Assembly: GCA_946965045.2 (NCBI GenBank) | Contig: OX337238.1 | Location: 1,736,001-1,800,000 of the forward strand | Direction: 5' to 3' | DNA length: 64,000 bases | From: Epithemia pelagica | Lineage: Eukaryota > Bacillariophyta > Bacillariophyceae > Surirellales > Surirellaceae | Part shown: positions 33,890-45,865 of the stretch, piece after piece | Position numbering within the stretch: position 1 is the stretch's first letter | Layout: each line of letters begins with the position of its first letter | The notes under the pieces: generated by a model | What the model saw: only the letters and a program-made list of their open reading frames with translations | Databases searched by the model: none | Told to the model about the DNA's origin: nothing | Program-made: the position numbers and the translations under genes

Positions 33890-36276
33890 CTACCGAGATG
33901 GAGATACCAAGTTCCTCCATGCCTTGGGGAACAAGTCATTCGGAATCCGCATGTCATGGCGAAAGGCATTGGGCAAAAACAAGTCACTTGTGTAAGGCTT
34001 GTCTTGAAAGGAAAAGACTTGAATGGGACAATGACTCCAAAACTTTGTCTTCTTCTGTTTCCCCTTCTCTTTCTCTCCACGTGGTCGTTTCCTGGAAACT
34101 TGTACCTTGTAACGAATTTCGGTCGTGTTGTTGCGGGATACCATGGTGGTGGTGTTGACAATGTCGCAGTACCCAAACGTGGCACGGTGTTCAGCATTGT
34201 ACTCTGCCAAATCCTGCTCCAAGGAGGAGGAGCCATCCGCACTGGATCCCTGCCACTCGTATTCGAAAAAGTCATTGCACATCAAGTCTACATGGGCGGG
34301 AAGTTTGGCAGTTGGGTCCTCTCCAGAGGATGGGTCCCATGAAAAGGTCCCCTTCTTCCAGGCCATGGTAAGATCCTTGGCTGTGAGATAGTCGGCTGCT
34401 CCCGTGACGGGCTGCCAAGTTTGGACGTGGTCTTGCCAGGCTTGTTCCCATTCGTCTCCATAATCCAAAAAGACTTCTTCGCCCTGACGAATGAGTTTGG
34501 TCGCCACCAGTTCCATGGCCAATTTGGTGCTACTCGTAAACTCTTTCAAGTCATCTATGGAATGGTTCAGGAAGCGAGGTTGAAAGTTGCTTCGTTTTGG
34601 ATCAGCCCATTGTAATTTGACATTGGCTCGTGTCTGATTGTGATTTCTACAGCAGTATCGAACGAAAAGAATAGAGAGTGTGAGAGGAGACAGCGAGAAT
34701 GAAACTTCTCTTTGTGGATCACTGTTCTTGCTGGACCATTCCGCACATGCACAAAACTCACATGTAGCTTGAAATGGGACCATACGGACACAGCAAGAGC
34801 GAACTCTCGTTATGACCAAAACAATAATTGAGCAAGAGTTGAGGAGGTCTTTTGATAGGAGAATCGGCATCTTGTTCTGGTTCTTCCTGGAAGGGATCGA
34901 ACCGGTCCCTGAGGGACCGATTCGTCAAGTGAATGAGTGGTAAGGCAGCCACCAACGTCCCTTGCGGCAAATCGCGACTGGCAAAAGCTCCACGTCCCGC
35001 TTGGGGCAGTGTCGAGGGCTGGGCCTTGAGATGATCTCCACAGGTACCATACTCGTTCAACCATTCTGGAGTTTGCGTGGCTTGTTGACGACGAAGTTGT
35101 GTCAATGTGGTGTCGCCCCGCAAGAGTTTTGGTAGTTCGGTAGGATCGTCATGATGAAAACTGGCCAAAACACGCGAGGTTTCGTTAAAGGCAGTGCGTC
35201 GGACAAAGGTATCCCATAAATCGTCCCAAATGTCAGAAGAAACGGTCGGCATGACCTTTCTCCAATGGGTAAAGGAACGAACCAAACCTGAGGCACGATT
35301 GAGATCATGTCCCAAGGGAATGGGACCCAGAAAAGGACGGGCTGTAGAGTAGTAACCAAACAACAAACAGAACACCGACACGAATCGTCGGACCACATAG
35401 GACAGGATATCATAATAAGAACATGTGACGAAGGAGGCAAGTAAAGAAAAACAAGAACAAGATGAGAGAGATTTTGTCGTGTAGGCTTGTTTCTCTCCAG
35501 TATCAGTAGAGACAGTTTCTTGTCGTCATACCTTGAAACCAATTAGAACCATAAAAGAGGTACAATTCTTCACCGGCTGAAATCTTTTGAGTGGCAATGG
35601 AGCTTCGATTCACATAGGGGGTAAAGGCTCCAGCACCCGGATCGGTGGAATGATGCAACCCCAAGCCGTCCTGTTGAGGTGCCTGTTCGTCGACATTGAC
35701 CAAGGCATGAAAGGCATTGGGAATCGCACCTATTCCTGGTACCAATCCATCCACTTGATGCAAACCTTCGTGTTACATGTCTAAGACACGCCCAATCCAT
35801 TTGTAATTGTCCAGGATATCCAAGGATGATTCCTCTGGACGATAGTTGTGGCTGTGTTTGAGATCAATGAGAGGAATGGCCAAATCTCCCATGGATTGCA
35901 AGAGAGTCCCTTTCTGGTAGTCCTTTCCCGCATACATGCCTAATCCAGCACCTGGCAAAACAGACGGTGCCAACCACAAACCACATTCCAACTGTGGTTG
36001 TTGCTGGTCTTGTTCTTGCTGGTCTTTTGCTGGTTGCTGCTCTTCTGGTGTTGTCGTCGTCGTCGTTGTTGGATAATGGTCGTCGACCCATTCGAGAACG
36101 GAGGAGGATGGGGGTGGAGTGCATTCACTTGATTCAGCATTTACCGAATGCGCAGAGTCAATCATGGCATGCTGATGCATAACAACTGTTTGAATCAAAC
36201 AGAATCCAATGAGAACGGCCAAAACAACAATGAGTCGAGCCTTGCGGTAGTGTTGGACTGCCAAGCACCACAACAT
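33890..36276 (-). pseudogene. Membrane-anchored double-SET protein, copy 2, with in-frame TAA
   Basis: Exons are 36276-35532, 35341-34762 and 34646-33890, with the same phases as the other copies. The anchor is LIVVLAVLIGFCLIQ. Unit A (GAGLGMYAGKDYQKG, ATQKISAGEELYLFYGSNWF) and unit B (QAGRGAFASRDLPQGT, LLLNYCFGHNESSLLLCPY, YINHNQTRANV, RQGEEVFLDYGDEW) are all present. TAA at 35773-35775 (codon 168) falls where copies 1 and 4 have DMSHEG/DMTHEG; here it reads DM-stop-HEG in a continuous frame. It is the most divergent copy (Thr/Gln-rich linker after the anchor). Everything else, including splice sites, is intact, so the lesion is recent or an error. The true start is the ATG at 36276; the GTG at 36324 is not used. 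Confidence 0.83.
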
Positions 36277-36427
36277 TTTTTGGTAAGTGTAACTCTTGAT
36301 TTCAGTCTCTAGTTGGGGATTCACAAAAGAAGAAAGTGTCTCTCTCTTTGTCTATCTCGTCGTCTTACGGCAATATTGGATATATTGTGAACATTGGACA
36401 GCTCCGACAACAAAGATTCTCGCTCAC

Positions 36428-37342
36428 TAGAGCTGTGTCAAGCAACAGCTTTTTTCTGCTGGAGAACTCAAGCGCTTGAGCGCTTGAGCTAGGACCAAAT
36501 TCAAGCGCTCAAGCGCTCAAGCGGCAGCAAACAGGGCTAACACGGGAAACTATGGCAATAGACTCATCATAGCATCTCTAGTAAAATGGTAACTTGTCAT
36601 ACTATCTATTGTGTACATGATAGGTGATGGAAAACCTATTTTGAAGTTACTCTTAAAAGATACTTTTCATTCCGTTGTCTTTGTGCGATCTCGTGGTGTA
36701 GCTTCTTCTTGCAAGAATAATGCCTTCTGATTGCGTGAGCTTAGTTCGTTGCTGGGCACAGACGAAGAGCTCGTAGTGGGAAGTTGTGGAGAGATTCTTG
36801 TCTAATGATGAGTCGTTCCTCTTTTCAATTGTTAGAGTCTAGCTAGCGGAGGTTGTGTAGTAGGCTTCGTCCATTTTTTCTCACTCCAACATGGTACAAA
36901 TGCCAATGAACAGTTTTCCTGTCCAATAATGGGACGCAAACTCCATCAGCAGCATCTTGAGATATCTTTGTAACACATATTTCCTTGCCTTTGTGAATGG
37001 CAATAGTAGGAGGCCTTACGTATTCTTTTTCCATGGATGACAATTTATTCTTCTCACTATCATCATTGTCATCTGTTGGGCCCTCTTCAGCCACTTGCTC
37101 ATAATTTTCATCATCTGGATGGTATGATGACTCATTGTGATCATCAATAGATGTCTCAGGCATTGTAGAAAGGCTGTTAGGGGCAGACGAATGACGGTTT
37201 GCTGCGTTTTGGCACTTTCCTCTAGTCTAGGTGCTTGAGCGCTTGAGCTCTCAAGCAACACCCTTTCTGTGCTGGAGCTCCTCAAGCGCTTGAGAAGTCA
37301 AGCGCTTGAGCGCTTGAGCGCTTGACGCTTGACCCAGCTCTA
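36428..37342. mobile_element. Non-autonomous hAT-like DNA transposon
   Basis: Ends are TAGAGCTGTGTCAAGC (36428-36443) and its reverse complement with one mismatch (37327-37342). They are flanked by a perfect 8-bp direct repeat TCGCTCAC (36420-36427 and 37343-37350). An 8-bp target duplication and TIR starting TARNG are hAT hallmarks. Both ends carry clustered subterminal GCGCTTGA/TCAAGCGC motifs (36468-36525 and about 37228-37330), as expected for transposase-binding repeats. No transposase is encoded. Confidence 0.85.
36843..37163 (-). CDS. Acidic ORF inside the hAT-like element
   Basis: A 106-codon frame from an ATG: acidic first half (DDENYEQVAEEGPTDDNDD), then RPPTIAIHKGKEICVTKISQ and DRKTVHWHLYHVGV. 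No domain recognised. It may be captured host sequence or a remnant of the parental element's coding region. Low support. Confidence 0.3.
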   Translation of the reverse strand: MPETSIDDHNESSYHPDDENYEQVAEEGPTDDNDDSEKNKLSSMEKEYVRPPTIAIHKGKEICVTKISQDAADGVCVPLLDRKTVHWHLYHVGVRKNGRSLLHNLR

Positions 37343-39236
37343 TCGCTCACTCAACATCATCCACACAAATAATAATCTATCTTATTACGAGTGACGAATT
37401 TACGTAAGGTTGTCGGTTGTCGCACGTGTTTCAGTTCTCTTTGTTCTACAATAAGCACGAATAGGCACATGTACTCCCCCAAAGCGCGTGCCACTGGGAC
37501 TGTCTCTTGCCTGGCACGTGGCACGCACCGGTTGGGATATTGTACGCCGGGGATGTTACCCAATTCCCCAAGTTGAAAATTGAATCGCCTAAAATAAGTC
37601 GAAGGACGGCTGAGTTCAGTATTCAGTAGAGCTCTGACCCGCGTGACGGTACCTTGTAGAGCCCTGACCTCCCGTGACCGTAACTTGTCGAGGCGAGTCT
37701 GATCAGCGCTGATCCTGGAAGTCATTTGGGTTCGCATGGGTGAGCAGCATAAGCGCATGCGACACGAAGCAAAATAGCGTAGGTAGTCCCAACTCCCAAC
37801 CCCCCTAGCTTAGGCGAGATAGGTGTAGTTCAATATTAACGCAACACCTCAAAACGCAACGCCATCACTGATTACTGATTACTGCCTCCTCGGGCGCAAG
37901 CGCCCTCCTCGGCCGATTCGATCCATTCACACCAAGAAGGGATGGAACGGTTAAGTTCAATGTTAACGCAACACCTTCAAAACGCAACGCCGTCACTGAT
38001 TACTGATTACTGCCTCCTCGGGCGCAAGCGCCCTCCTCGGCCGATTCGATCCATTCACACCAAGAAGGGATGGAACGGTTAAGTTCAATGTTAACGCAAC
38101 ACCTTCAAAACGCAACGCCATCACTGATTAGTGAAAAAGCGAGCGAGAAGCGAAAGGTGAGGAAAGGGACGCTATGATCTTGAATGCTATGTCATCAAAG
38201 GTGAGAATGGCAAAACGTGGAGCTAACCTCCATCATGTGAATCACTAGGGACCAGTCTTTATCATTACCATTGCATGTTATCATCTACAGAGTACTTTCA
38301 TGTTAGTGTCATCGTTCAATCGTGTTGTTGTTACGGGCATCCCGGCTCGACACCATTGACGACATTTCGTCAATTTGGTCGGTGATTCCTCAAGTCCGTG
38401 ACGCGTCACGTCACACGAGGGTCCGTGCCGTGCCGTACAATAGTAGCAACCTTGATCTTATCAACCTGTTCCGAAATGTTTGTACTGCTCTTCTGCGACC
38501 ACTGAGCATTAATTACCGTTACGACTGCCGTCCTCTTGTCTTGACACACTATCATTCAACTGCCTGTAAAAGTCATTTGTTGTTGGTTGGGAAAATCAGG
38601 ATATTTGTATATTACAATGGAGACATTTTTGAATTATACAGTTTATCGACTTATGACCCTGCGCGATTTAGAGTGAATAAAATGACCAGAACACATCTTG
38701 TAATATACAACTCTGTATATTCTTGTATGTTATTACTATCAGAATTAACGTTCAAATCCTGACCAAATTTGTCATTGTACTTCCCCATCCACTGTCAGAT
38801 GACTATGTCCGTTTTGCAGTCATTGCTGAAATCTCCACCCCAAACCCCATCTAAACGATCTACCCGACATCGTTCATACTGAACTCAGTCGAACTTCTTC
38901 CACAAACTACGAATCGTCGTCCCGGAGAACTTGCGATTCATCGATAGATCCAATAAAGACAATGAAGGTAGTAGAAAAGACTGGAGGATAATCCAGGGGC
39001 ATACTCCTACAAAACGAAACTCTCGAAGGAAAGGAAACTCTACCATTGGGTATCAGCAGATCAGCAGCACTAAAAAAGCACTCCACAAGGAAAGGATGCG
39101 TTCCGTTTTACACCCCCTTGTGATATCAGCAGCATCGACGGAACGGGCTGTTGTGGTCTACCTTTCAGGGTGTACTCCACCGCAGTGACACTCTCATAAC
39201 CATGAAACTTCCTCCTCTCTCGCTATCTTTATCGTG
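37343..39236. other. Intergenic region with tandem repeat, between hAT-like element and SET copy 3
   Basis: Apart from the 128-bp tandem repeat, no gene is supported. A 146-codon plus frame (38322-38762) starts at TTG and shows no protein-like features. Confidence 0.5.
37828..38130. repeat. 128-bp tandem repeat, about 2.4 copies
   Basis: GCC(A/G)TCACTGATTA recurs at 37861, 37989 and 38117, an exact period of 128. Each full unit contains a GC-rich hairpin GGGCGC-AA-GCGCCC flanked by CTCCTCGG/CCTCCTCG. Copies are almost identical. Confidence 0.9.
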
Positions 39237-41596
39237 TTATTTCGATGCACCCAATGCCATTTGGTTGCGCCAAGCCATGGGAAACATGGCATCGGGAACA
39301 CGTAGGTCGTGTCGAAAGGCATTTGGTAAAAACAGGTCGGTCGTATACGGCTTGTCTTGGACATGAAACACTTGGTGTGGACAATGGGTCCAAATCTGTG
39401 ATTCCTTTTCTTTGGTCGATACACTGATCTTGTTGTTGTTGTTCTTTTGGTTGTGGTCTCGTCGTTTTTGAGGAGGTTCCCAAACACGGACGGTATACAA
39501 AATCTCTTGGTTTGTTTTGGTGGTAGAAGTAGTCCCATGGATGGATCCAGTTGTGGTATTCAGTATTTCGCAAAACCATTGCTTGCGGTGATGGCTGTTG
39601 AAGGACTCAAGGGCCTCGTCCAAGGACCTGTTTTTCTTGTGCTGAGAGTCCCATCGACTCTTTTTGGAAAAGAAATCATGACACAGTAACTGAACATTTG
39701 GAGGAATGAGGGGGCATTCTTGGTTGCGAGGATCCATGGTCATTTCTCCCTTCTTCCATGCCTCATTAATTTCATCAGCACTGCGATAGTCGTTTGCTCC
39801 TGGTACGGGCTGCCAGGTTTGGACATGGTGTTGCCAGGCCTCTTCCCACTCGGGACCATAATCCATAAAGACCTCGTCGCCTTTGCGAATGGGTTTGGTT
39901 GCCACGAGTTGAAAAGCAAACATGGCTTGAGAGACGGTTTGCAGAACGGATACCGATTGATTGAAAAAATGTTCTTGTTGTGTGCCCATCCGTTTCGGAT
40001 CGGCCCATTGCAGTTGCACATTGGCCCGTGTCTGATTGTGATTTCTACCAATGTGTTGCAACAATGGGTGAGCCTCTTTGGGGACCGTCCGAGATGTGAG
40101 AAACACGTTATGGTAAGACTTACATGTAGCTTGCCATGGGACCATATGGACACAGCAACAGCGTGCTTTCTCCATGACCAAAACAGTAATTCAACAAGAG
40201 TTGAGGAGGCATGGGTGCACTGAAATCAATCTGTCGTTGATTTTTGTGTCGTCCTAGTCGGAATTGATACATGTCCAACCGTGCTCGGTTTGTTACATGA
40301 ATGAGTGGTACTGCGGCGACAATGGTCCCGGGTGGCAAGTCGCGACTGGCAAAGGCACCACGTCCGGCCTGGGGGAGTGTGGATGGGTGAGCCTCCAAAT
40401 GATCACCGCAAATGCCATGTTCTTGAAGCCATTCGGGTGTTTGTGTGGCTTGTTGACGACGAAGGGTGGTCAGAGGCATTCCAGCTTCCAATTGGGACAA
40501 TTCGTTGGGATCGTCGTGATGAAAAGAGGCCAAGACCCGTGAGGTTTCATTGTAGGCACTATGTCGGACAAAGATATCCCAAAGATCCTCCAACAAGGAA
40601 TCCTGATGCTGCGACGCCGAACCTTTCAAGTTTGTATAATTTCGTTTGATCTTCAAAAACGATTGAAACAGACGAGATGCTTCACTAAGATCTTGCTTCA
40701 AGGGTACTGGACCAAGTTTGGTTCGATCTGTCCCCCAAAACACAAAAAAGAAAAAAAAACACCACGGGGGTTTCGAGTATGTGAGCGGCTTGTCGACTGG
40801 TTTGGCCTGCGGTGTGGTAGGGAAAACGCTTCTTGTACGTACATTGAAACCAGTTGGGTCCATAGTTGATATACAATTCTTCTCCGGGTGCAATCTCACG
40901 AGAAGCAGTTGCTAATCGATCAAAGTAGGGAGTAAAGGCACCGGCCCCTGGATCGTGTGAACGATGCAACTGGACGGCATTGCGTCGACATGTAGATTCA
41001 TCAACATTGACCATGGCATGAAACGCATTGGCTACCGCTCCCAGTCCCAGTGAGGCACCATTGACATTGAACCGTCCTTCTTGTTCCATGCCCAAACTCT
41101 CGCCGGTCCAAGCATAGTGATTCATCATGAAGTCAAAGCGTTCATGTTGGTTGTGAGCGACCAAATCGACAATGGGAATGACCAAATCACCGACGGGTTG
41201 TTGCATTCTTTGGCCGCGACGGTACGCCTTACCCGCATACAGGCCCAAACCGGCTCCTGGTAAGACCGAGGGTGCTACCCAAATGCCACATTCCACTACA
41301 GATTGGTCTTGTTGTCGGGACGAACCGAACCCATGATTTTGTAAAACATTCCAGGATGACAAGGAGACGAAGGGGGACAATAAATGATGCATCCAAACGA
41401 AAATTACACAATAGATAATGACGATAAGACACAACACAAAACACCGAATCTTTTGCTTTCTTTTCTTCGTCGCGACGAGTGGTCCAACATGGTCTCGTCG
41501 TCCTCCTCTCATGATTCCTCCTCGGATGATTCCTCCTCGCCTGCCATGTGTTGTCGTGCTTGTCCCATGGATTGTTGCAGTATGATGAGGCATCAT
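39237..41596 (-). CDS. Membrane-anchored double-SET protein, copy 3
   Basis: Exons are 41596-40843, 40727-40124 and 40044-39237; phases fit, giving 721 residues with no lesion. The N-terminus is MMPHH..., a Gly/Arg-rich patch and KKRKQKIRC, then a long hydrophobic anchor (FVLCLIVIIYCVIFVW). Unit A has GAGLGLYAGKAYRRGQ and ASREIAPGEELYINYGPNWF. Unit B has QAGRGAFASRDLPPGT, LLLNYCFGHGESTLLLCPY, YINHNQTRANV and RKGDEVFMDYGPEW. The C-terminal HVQDKPYTTDLFLPNAFRHDLRVP tail is shared with the other copies. The TTG further upstream in the open frame is not a start. Confidence 0.85.
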
Positions 41597-42217
41597 AGAT
41601 CGCTGATTGTACTCCAAGTCGGTGATGTACGAATATAGCTTGTCGTAGATGACGGTCTTGAATTTCGGAAGCTCTTTCAACTTTCAATCTCTTTTGAACC
41701 CTGGGACATTGCGCATCAAATCTGGACCGCATGTCGAAATTCAAACGAGAGCTCTCCTCGCGCTCGTCTACCGGCGCATGTCCGACCTGTCGGCCTCCGC
41801 ATGCCAGTACATATGCCCATTGACTCTTCTTAAGAAATAATCATCTGTGCGCCGGGTGGGCTATGGTCTGTTGTCACAATGATGCGCCCTGCAACTACGC
41901 ACTATCATCGAATAAATCAAGTCCTGAGGTACTTTTTCACCTGTCACGGCAGCAATGGTCCAGTGCTACTACACATTGATTACAATCGATCAATATCTGA
42001 GGAGAAACCGAACAAGGCAACAGAGGCCAGAGCAACAAGTGGCATTGGCGTGAAGCAACCACCACACACCAGTGAGAATGCGACAACTCTATCATTCTGG
42101 CGCTACGAATGTCAAAGTAACAACAAAGTTGTGTGTGTTGGTGAAGGAATCATTTTTGGTTCTATGGCATGAATATTCTACTCTTGTCTACTCATGAGGT
42201 TCTGACTTCAATAAGGA
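41597..42217. other. Spacer duplicated at 46.1-46.5 kb
   Basis: Sequence from about 41840 is clearly homologous to 46170-46500 (for example GGTACTT(T/C)TTCACCT, CTATCATTCTGGCGC and the AACAACAAAGTTGTGTGTG block). It corresponds to the 3' flank of an MDR gene on the minus strand. No coding function. Confidence 0.65.
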
Positions 42218-42372
42218 TCACCACAAGTCAAGGCAAGGGCGTACTAGCACCCGCCATGGACCTGGATCACAACGCGACCGGTCGTTTTGACGGTCCCATG
42301 CCTTGCCAAACTCGGAGACCTTGTACTCGGAATCGATGGAGACCTCTACTGACTCTTGTTCCACCCACTCGT
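42218..42372 (-). pseudogene. MDR C-terminal fragment, minus orientation (copy 2a)
   Basis: Minus-strand translation gives EWVEQESVEVSIDSEYKVS and EFGKAWDRQNDR, the MDR C-terminus, matching copy 3 at 46536-46680. It ends abruptly at about 42372, where the next MDR fragment starts in the opposite orientation. Confidence 0.78.
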
Positions 42373-42602
42373 CTGGGAAGTTGGTGGTATCCTCTCGTCT
42401 GTTCCGGCAAGTCGTCCAAGTTAATTCCCTATCACGCCACATACAAGATTTAGAACTCATGGCTCGGTGGGTGGAGCAGAAGTCGGTACGCGTATCATTC
42501 GACTCGGGGTTCAAGGTATCCGATTTTGCCAAGGCAAAGGCACGTCAAAACGATCGAAACAAGAACGGTTGGGTCCTGATCAAGGTTCAAGGTGGTTGGT
42601 AA
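42373..42602 (+). pseudogene. MDR C-terminal fragment, plus orientation (copy 2b)
   Basis: GSWWYPLVCSGKSSK, then after a frameshift LELMARWVEQKSVRVS..., KVSDFAKAKARQNDRNKNG and VLIKVQGGW, closest to copy 1 (29770-29995). The 3' flank also follows copy 1. Truncated at its 5' end by the inverted junction. Confidence 0.8.
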
Positions 42603-42929
42603 TTGATAATACATCCTTCTCTTTGCACGGGCGCGATCCCCGTTGAAGCAAGATCTTCATAAGTTGAACTGAGTAGAATATTCATGTCATAGAAACAAAA
42701 ATGAGTTCTTGAGCAGCACAAACAACAAACTGGCAGCCTAGTTTTAAGAGAGTAGTCTATGAATTGAATGTGTTAGGAGTAGTTGTCGCATTCTCATTGG
42801 TGTCGCCCGACTAGGTGGAATATATGGCGTAGTGCCAGAGATGGACTGACCTAGGCCTGGACGGATAGTGGTCGTAAAGGAATAGACGTAAACGTGGGAA
42901 GACTCCCGGTTGGTATAGAGAGAAGATAT

Positions 42930-43410
42930 TAAAGTACGTGTACAATCAAGGCACGATATTTTATCTCTTTCAACGTCGATTCAGAGGAGCACAGGATTCA
43001 GTGACTGATGAGGGATTGCACAACTGTTCGTCGATTAACTTGTCAGATGTGCTCTGTTTCTCGCTGGATTACAGCCAATGTCAAGGTAGCGAAGAGAGAC
43101 GGACAGACTCGTTTACCAGCACTGCAGTGATAGAGATCATCTTGGCTTTTGCGATACTTTACGCCTTGATTGGCGTGTAGTGGATCCAAGTTATTCCCAG
43201 AGGGGTAAGTTTTCATTTCCTGGTCTTTTCACAATTCGGCATACATCTCTTACCAACTGTCAACCCCAGCACAGATTAGACCAGTACAACCATACTACTT
43301 ACCTTTTACACGCGTGTATTGGAACAAAGCCAATGAAACGCACCAGCGACTTGATATCACCAGTGGAGAAATGGACGTGTCCTCGAAGTCCCTGACCAAG
43401 TTCATACCCG
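42930..43410 (+). pseudogene. ABCA exon-pair relic 2
   Basis: YNQGTIFYLFQRRFRGAQDS then INLSDVLCFSLDYSQCQGS, followed by a GTAAG donor (about 43204) and a degraded next-exon start. It is a sister of relic 1 at 30280-30770 and matches the ABCA gene near 22100-22490. It reads continuously where the ABCA gene itself has a frame slip. It has an extra small insertion (EERRTDS) and a stop before the donor. Confidence 0.75.
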
Positions 43411-43584
43411 TCAACTGATTGGTGTTTAAACTCATCTCGTGGACAAGTCGACTTTCCGACGTCACTTGAGCTTCTGTGGTGTTATCCTGTGCTGACATTG
43501 TTGCCTTTTTTGCATTGCCTTACAGACAACACAATCAGCGCTCGATGCACAAGAGCTTGCCACGTGCGTGTTCCTCCACAATCA

Positions 43585-45865
43585 TTAGCTGCTTTGATGA
43601 ACAGTTTGTTTCTTCTTCCAGTTCCGCCAGGCGTCAGGGAACATATCGTCGGGAACCCGCATATCGTGGCGAAAGGCATTCTCCAAAAACAGGTCGGATG
43701 TGTACGGTTTGTCTTGAAAATGAAAGACTTGCTTAGGGCAGTTGCTCCATAGAATGGGTTCTTTGGGATTTTTGGCTTTACCACGACGAGGCCGACTCCG
43801 TTCCTCCCACACACGGACCGTGTACAACACCTCAGGTCGGGTTGTAGTTGTCGTATTGCCTCGCTTGGTCCTAGTTGTGGCGTTGATAATTTCGCAAAAC
43901 CAATAGTCTGCGTCTTCTCGACTGTACTTTTCTAGGTCTTTGTCGAGAGTACCATTTTGGTAGCTTGGTAACCACCGATGTTGCTTGGCAAAGTAGTCAT
44001 TGCATGTCAAATCTACATTGGCAGGAATATCAACCATCTTGTGTTCTTCAATACGCATTTTGAGTTTTCCCGTCTTCCAGGCCCGATTCATGTCATCGGC
44101 ACTCATGTACGTGTCTGCTCCCGTGACGGGTTGCCAGTTTTGAACGTGTCGTTGCCATGCTTGTTCCCATTCGGGACCATAATCCAAAAAAACCTCGTCG
44201 CCTTTGCGAATTGTTTTGGTGGCAGCAAGTTCAAAGGCCAATTTGGCGGCCGACCCTGTCTCTAGGGATTCGACGGACCGGTCAAGCAAGTGCGGTTGAA
44301 AGGTTCCCCTTTTAGGATCGGCCCATTGAATCTTGACATTGGCTTGCGTCTGGTTGTGATTGCTATGACAATAATAGTGGACGAGTCCAGAATAGTGGTG
44401 AGACTCTACACTTGTTGTTTCGCATCACACAAAGGGAAAAAGCAACGACGGAGCACCACTTACATGTACCCCACCATGGGGCCATAGGGACAAAACAAAA
44501 GCGAACTCTCGCCATGACCAAAACAATAATTGAGCAAGAGTTGAGGGGGTAGAGGCTTGTTGAGATTCGGTTGCTTGTGCCTCGGTCCCTCCATAATGTG
44601 CATGTTTAATCGTGATCGATTCGTCACGTGAATGAGTGGCATGGCAGTCACAGCAGTCCCTTTTGGCAAGTCTCGACTGGCAAAGGCACCCCGTCCCGCT
44701 TGCGGTAATGTGGATGGTTGGGGCTCGAGGTGATCTCCACACGTTCCATGTTTTTGAAACCATTCCGTGGTCCGTGTACCTTCTTGTCGACGAAGTTGTT
44801 TGAGTGTTTTGCCCTTTTGCAATTGGACCAATTCATTGGGATCATTGTGATGAAAGCTTCCAAAGACACGCGAGGTTTGATTGAATGCGCTGTGTCGGAC
44901 AAAGGTATCCCACAAATCATCAAACACACGAGACGAAACCGTGTTTTGCTGTTTTTGGAGTTCGGCAAAGTGTCGAAGCAAGAGATTGGCACGATCGAGA
45001 TCGTGTGTGAGGGGAACGGGGCCTAATTGCGGTCGAACTTTATGCAAGACAACGAAAAGGAAATTAAAGAATAAGCTAGCGTCAGAGCAATTCTGGTCAA
45101 GAAAGGATGCAACTCGATTTTGATATTACCTTGAAACCATCGTGATCCGTAATAGAGATAAAATTCTTCGCCTGCATGAATGTTGCGAGTGGCGGTGGAG
45201 AATCGATCAAAGTAGGGCGTAAAGGCCCCGGCACCAGGATCCTTGGATCGATGTAATCCATTGGCATTGTGTTGACTGGGATGCTCGTCGACATTGTCGA
45301 GCGCGTGAAAGGCATTGGGAATGGCACCCAGCCCGGATACGGCACCAACAACATCATAATACCCTTCGTGAGTCATGTCGAGAGTTTCACCATCCCAAAT
45401 GTAGTACTCTTTCCACAAAAAATCAAAGTCTTCCTTGTTGTTTTGACGAGCCAAATCGACAATAGGGACCGCCACATCACCCGTGCGTTGAAGCTTGTCT
45501 CCTTTCCGATACGACTTGCCGGCATACATGCCCAAGCCGGCTCCCGGTAAGGCCGAAGGAGCCACCCAAATGCCACATTCCACTGCAAGTTGGTCTTGTT
45601 GCCGGGACGAACCGAAAACATGATCTTGTAACACATTCCAGGATGACAAAGAGACGAAGGAGGACAAGAAATGATGCATCCGAACGAAAATTACAAAATA
45701 AGTAATGCCGACAATAGATAACACCAAACACCGAATGTGTTGCTTCCTTTTCTTCGCCACGACGAGGGGTCCAACATGGTCTCGTCGTCCTCCTCTGATG
45801 GTTCCTCCTCTCCTGCCATTTGTTGATGTGCTTGTCCCATGGATTTCTGCAGGATGATGAGGCAT
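43585..45865 (-). CDS. Membrane-anchored double-SET protein, copy 4 (mosaic)
   Basis: Exons are 45865-45130, 45037-44464 and 44362-43585; phases fit, giving 695 residues. I start at the ATG at 45865 (MPHHPAEIHG), matching copy 3, although an upstream ATG at 46090 is in frame. Residues up to the anchor (KKRKQHIRCLVLSIVGITYFVIFV, then SLSSWNVLQ) resemble copy 3. From GAGLGMYAGKSYRKGDKLQRTGD onward, and throughout exons 2-3, it is nearly identical to copy 1. The SET units are complete: EEFYLYYGSRWF, AFASRDLPKGT, YINHNQTQANV, RKGDEVFLDYGPEW. Unlike copy 1, exon 3 retains an extra RGKAKNPKEPILWSNCPK segment. Copy 4 looks like a recombinant of copies 1 and 3. Confidence 0.84.

Noticed and set aside
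38322-38762. 146-codon plus-strand ORF
   Set aside because: Starts at TTG, no recognisable motif, irregular composition; probably chance.
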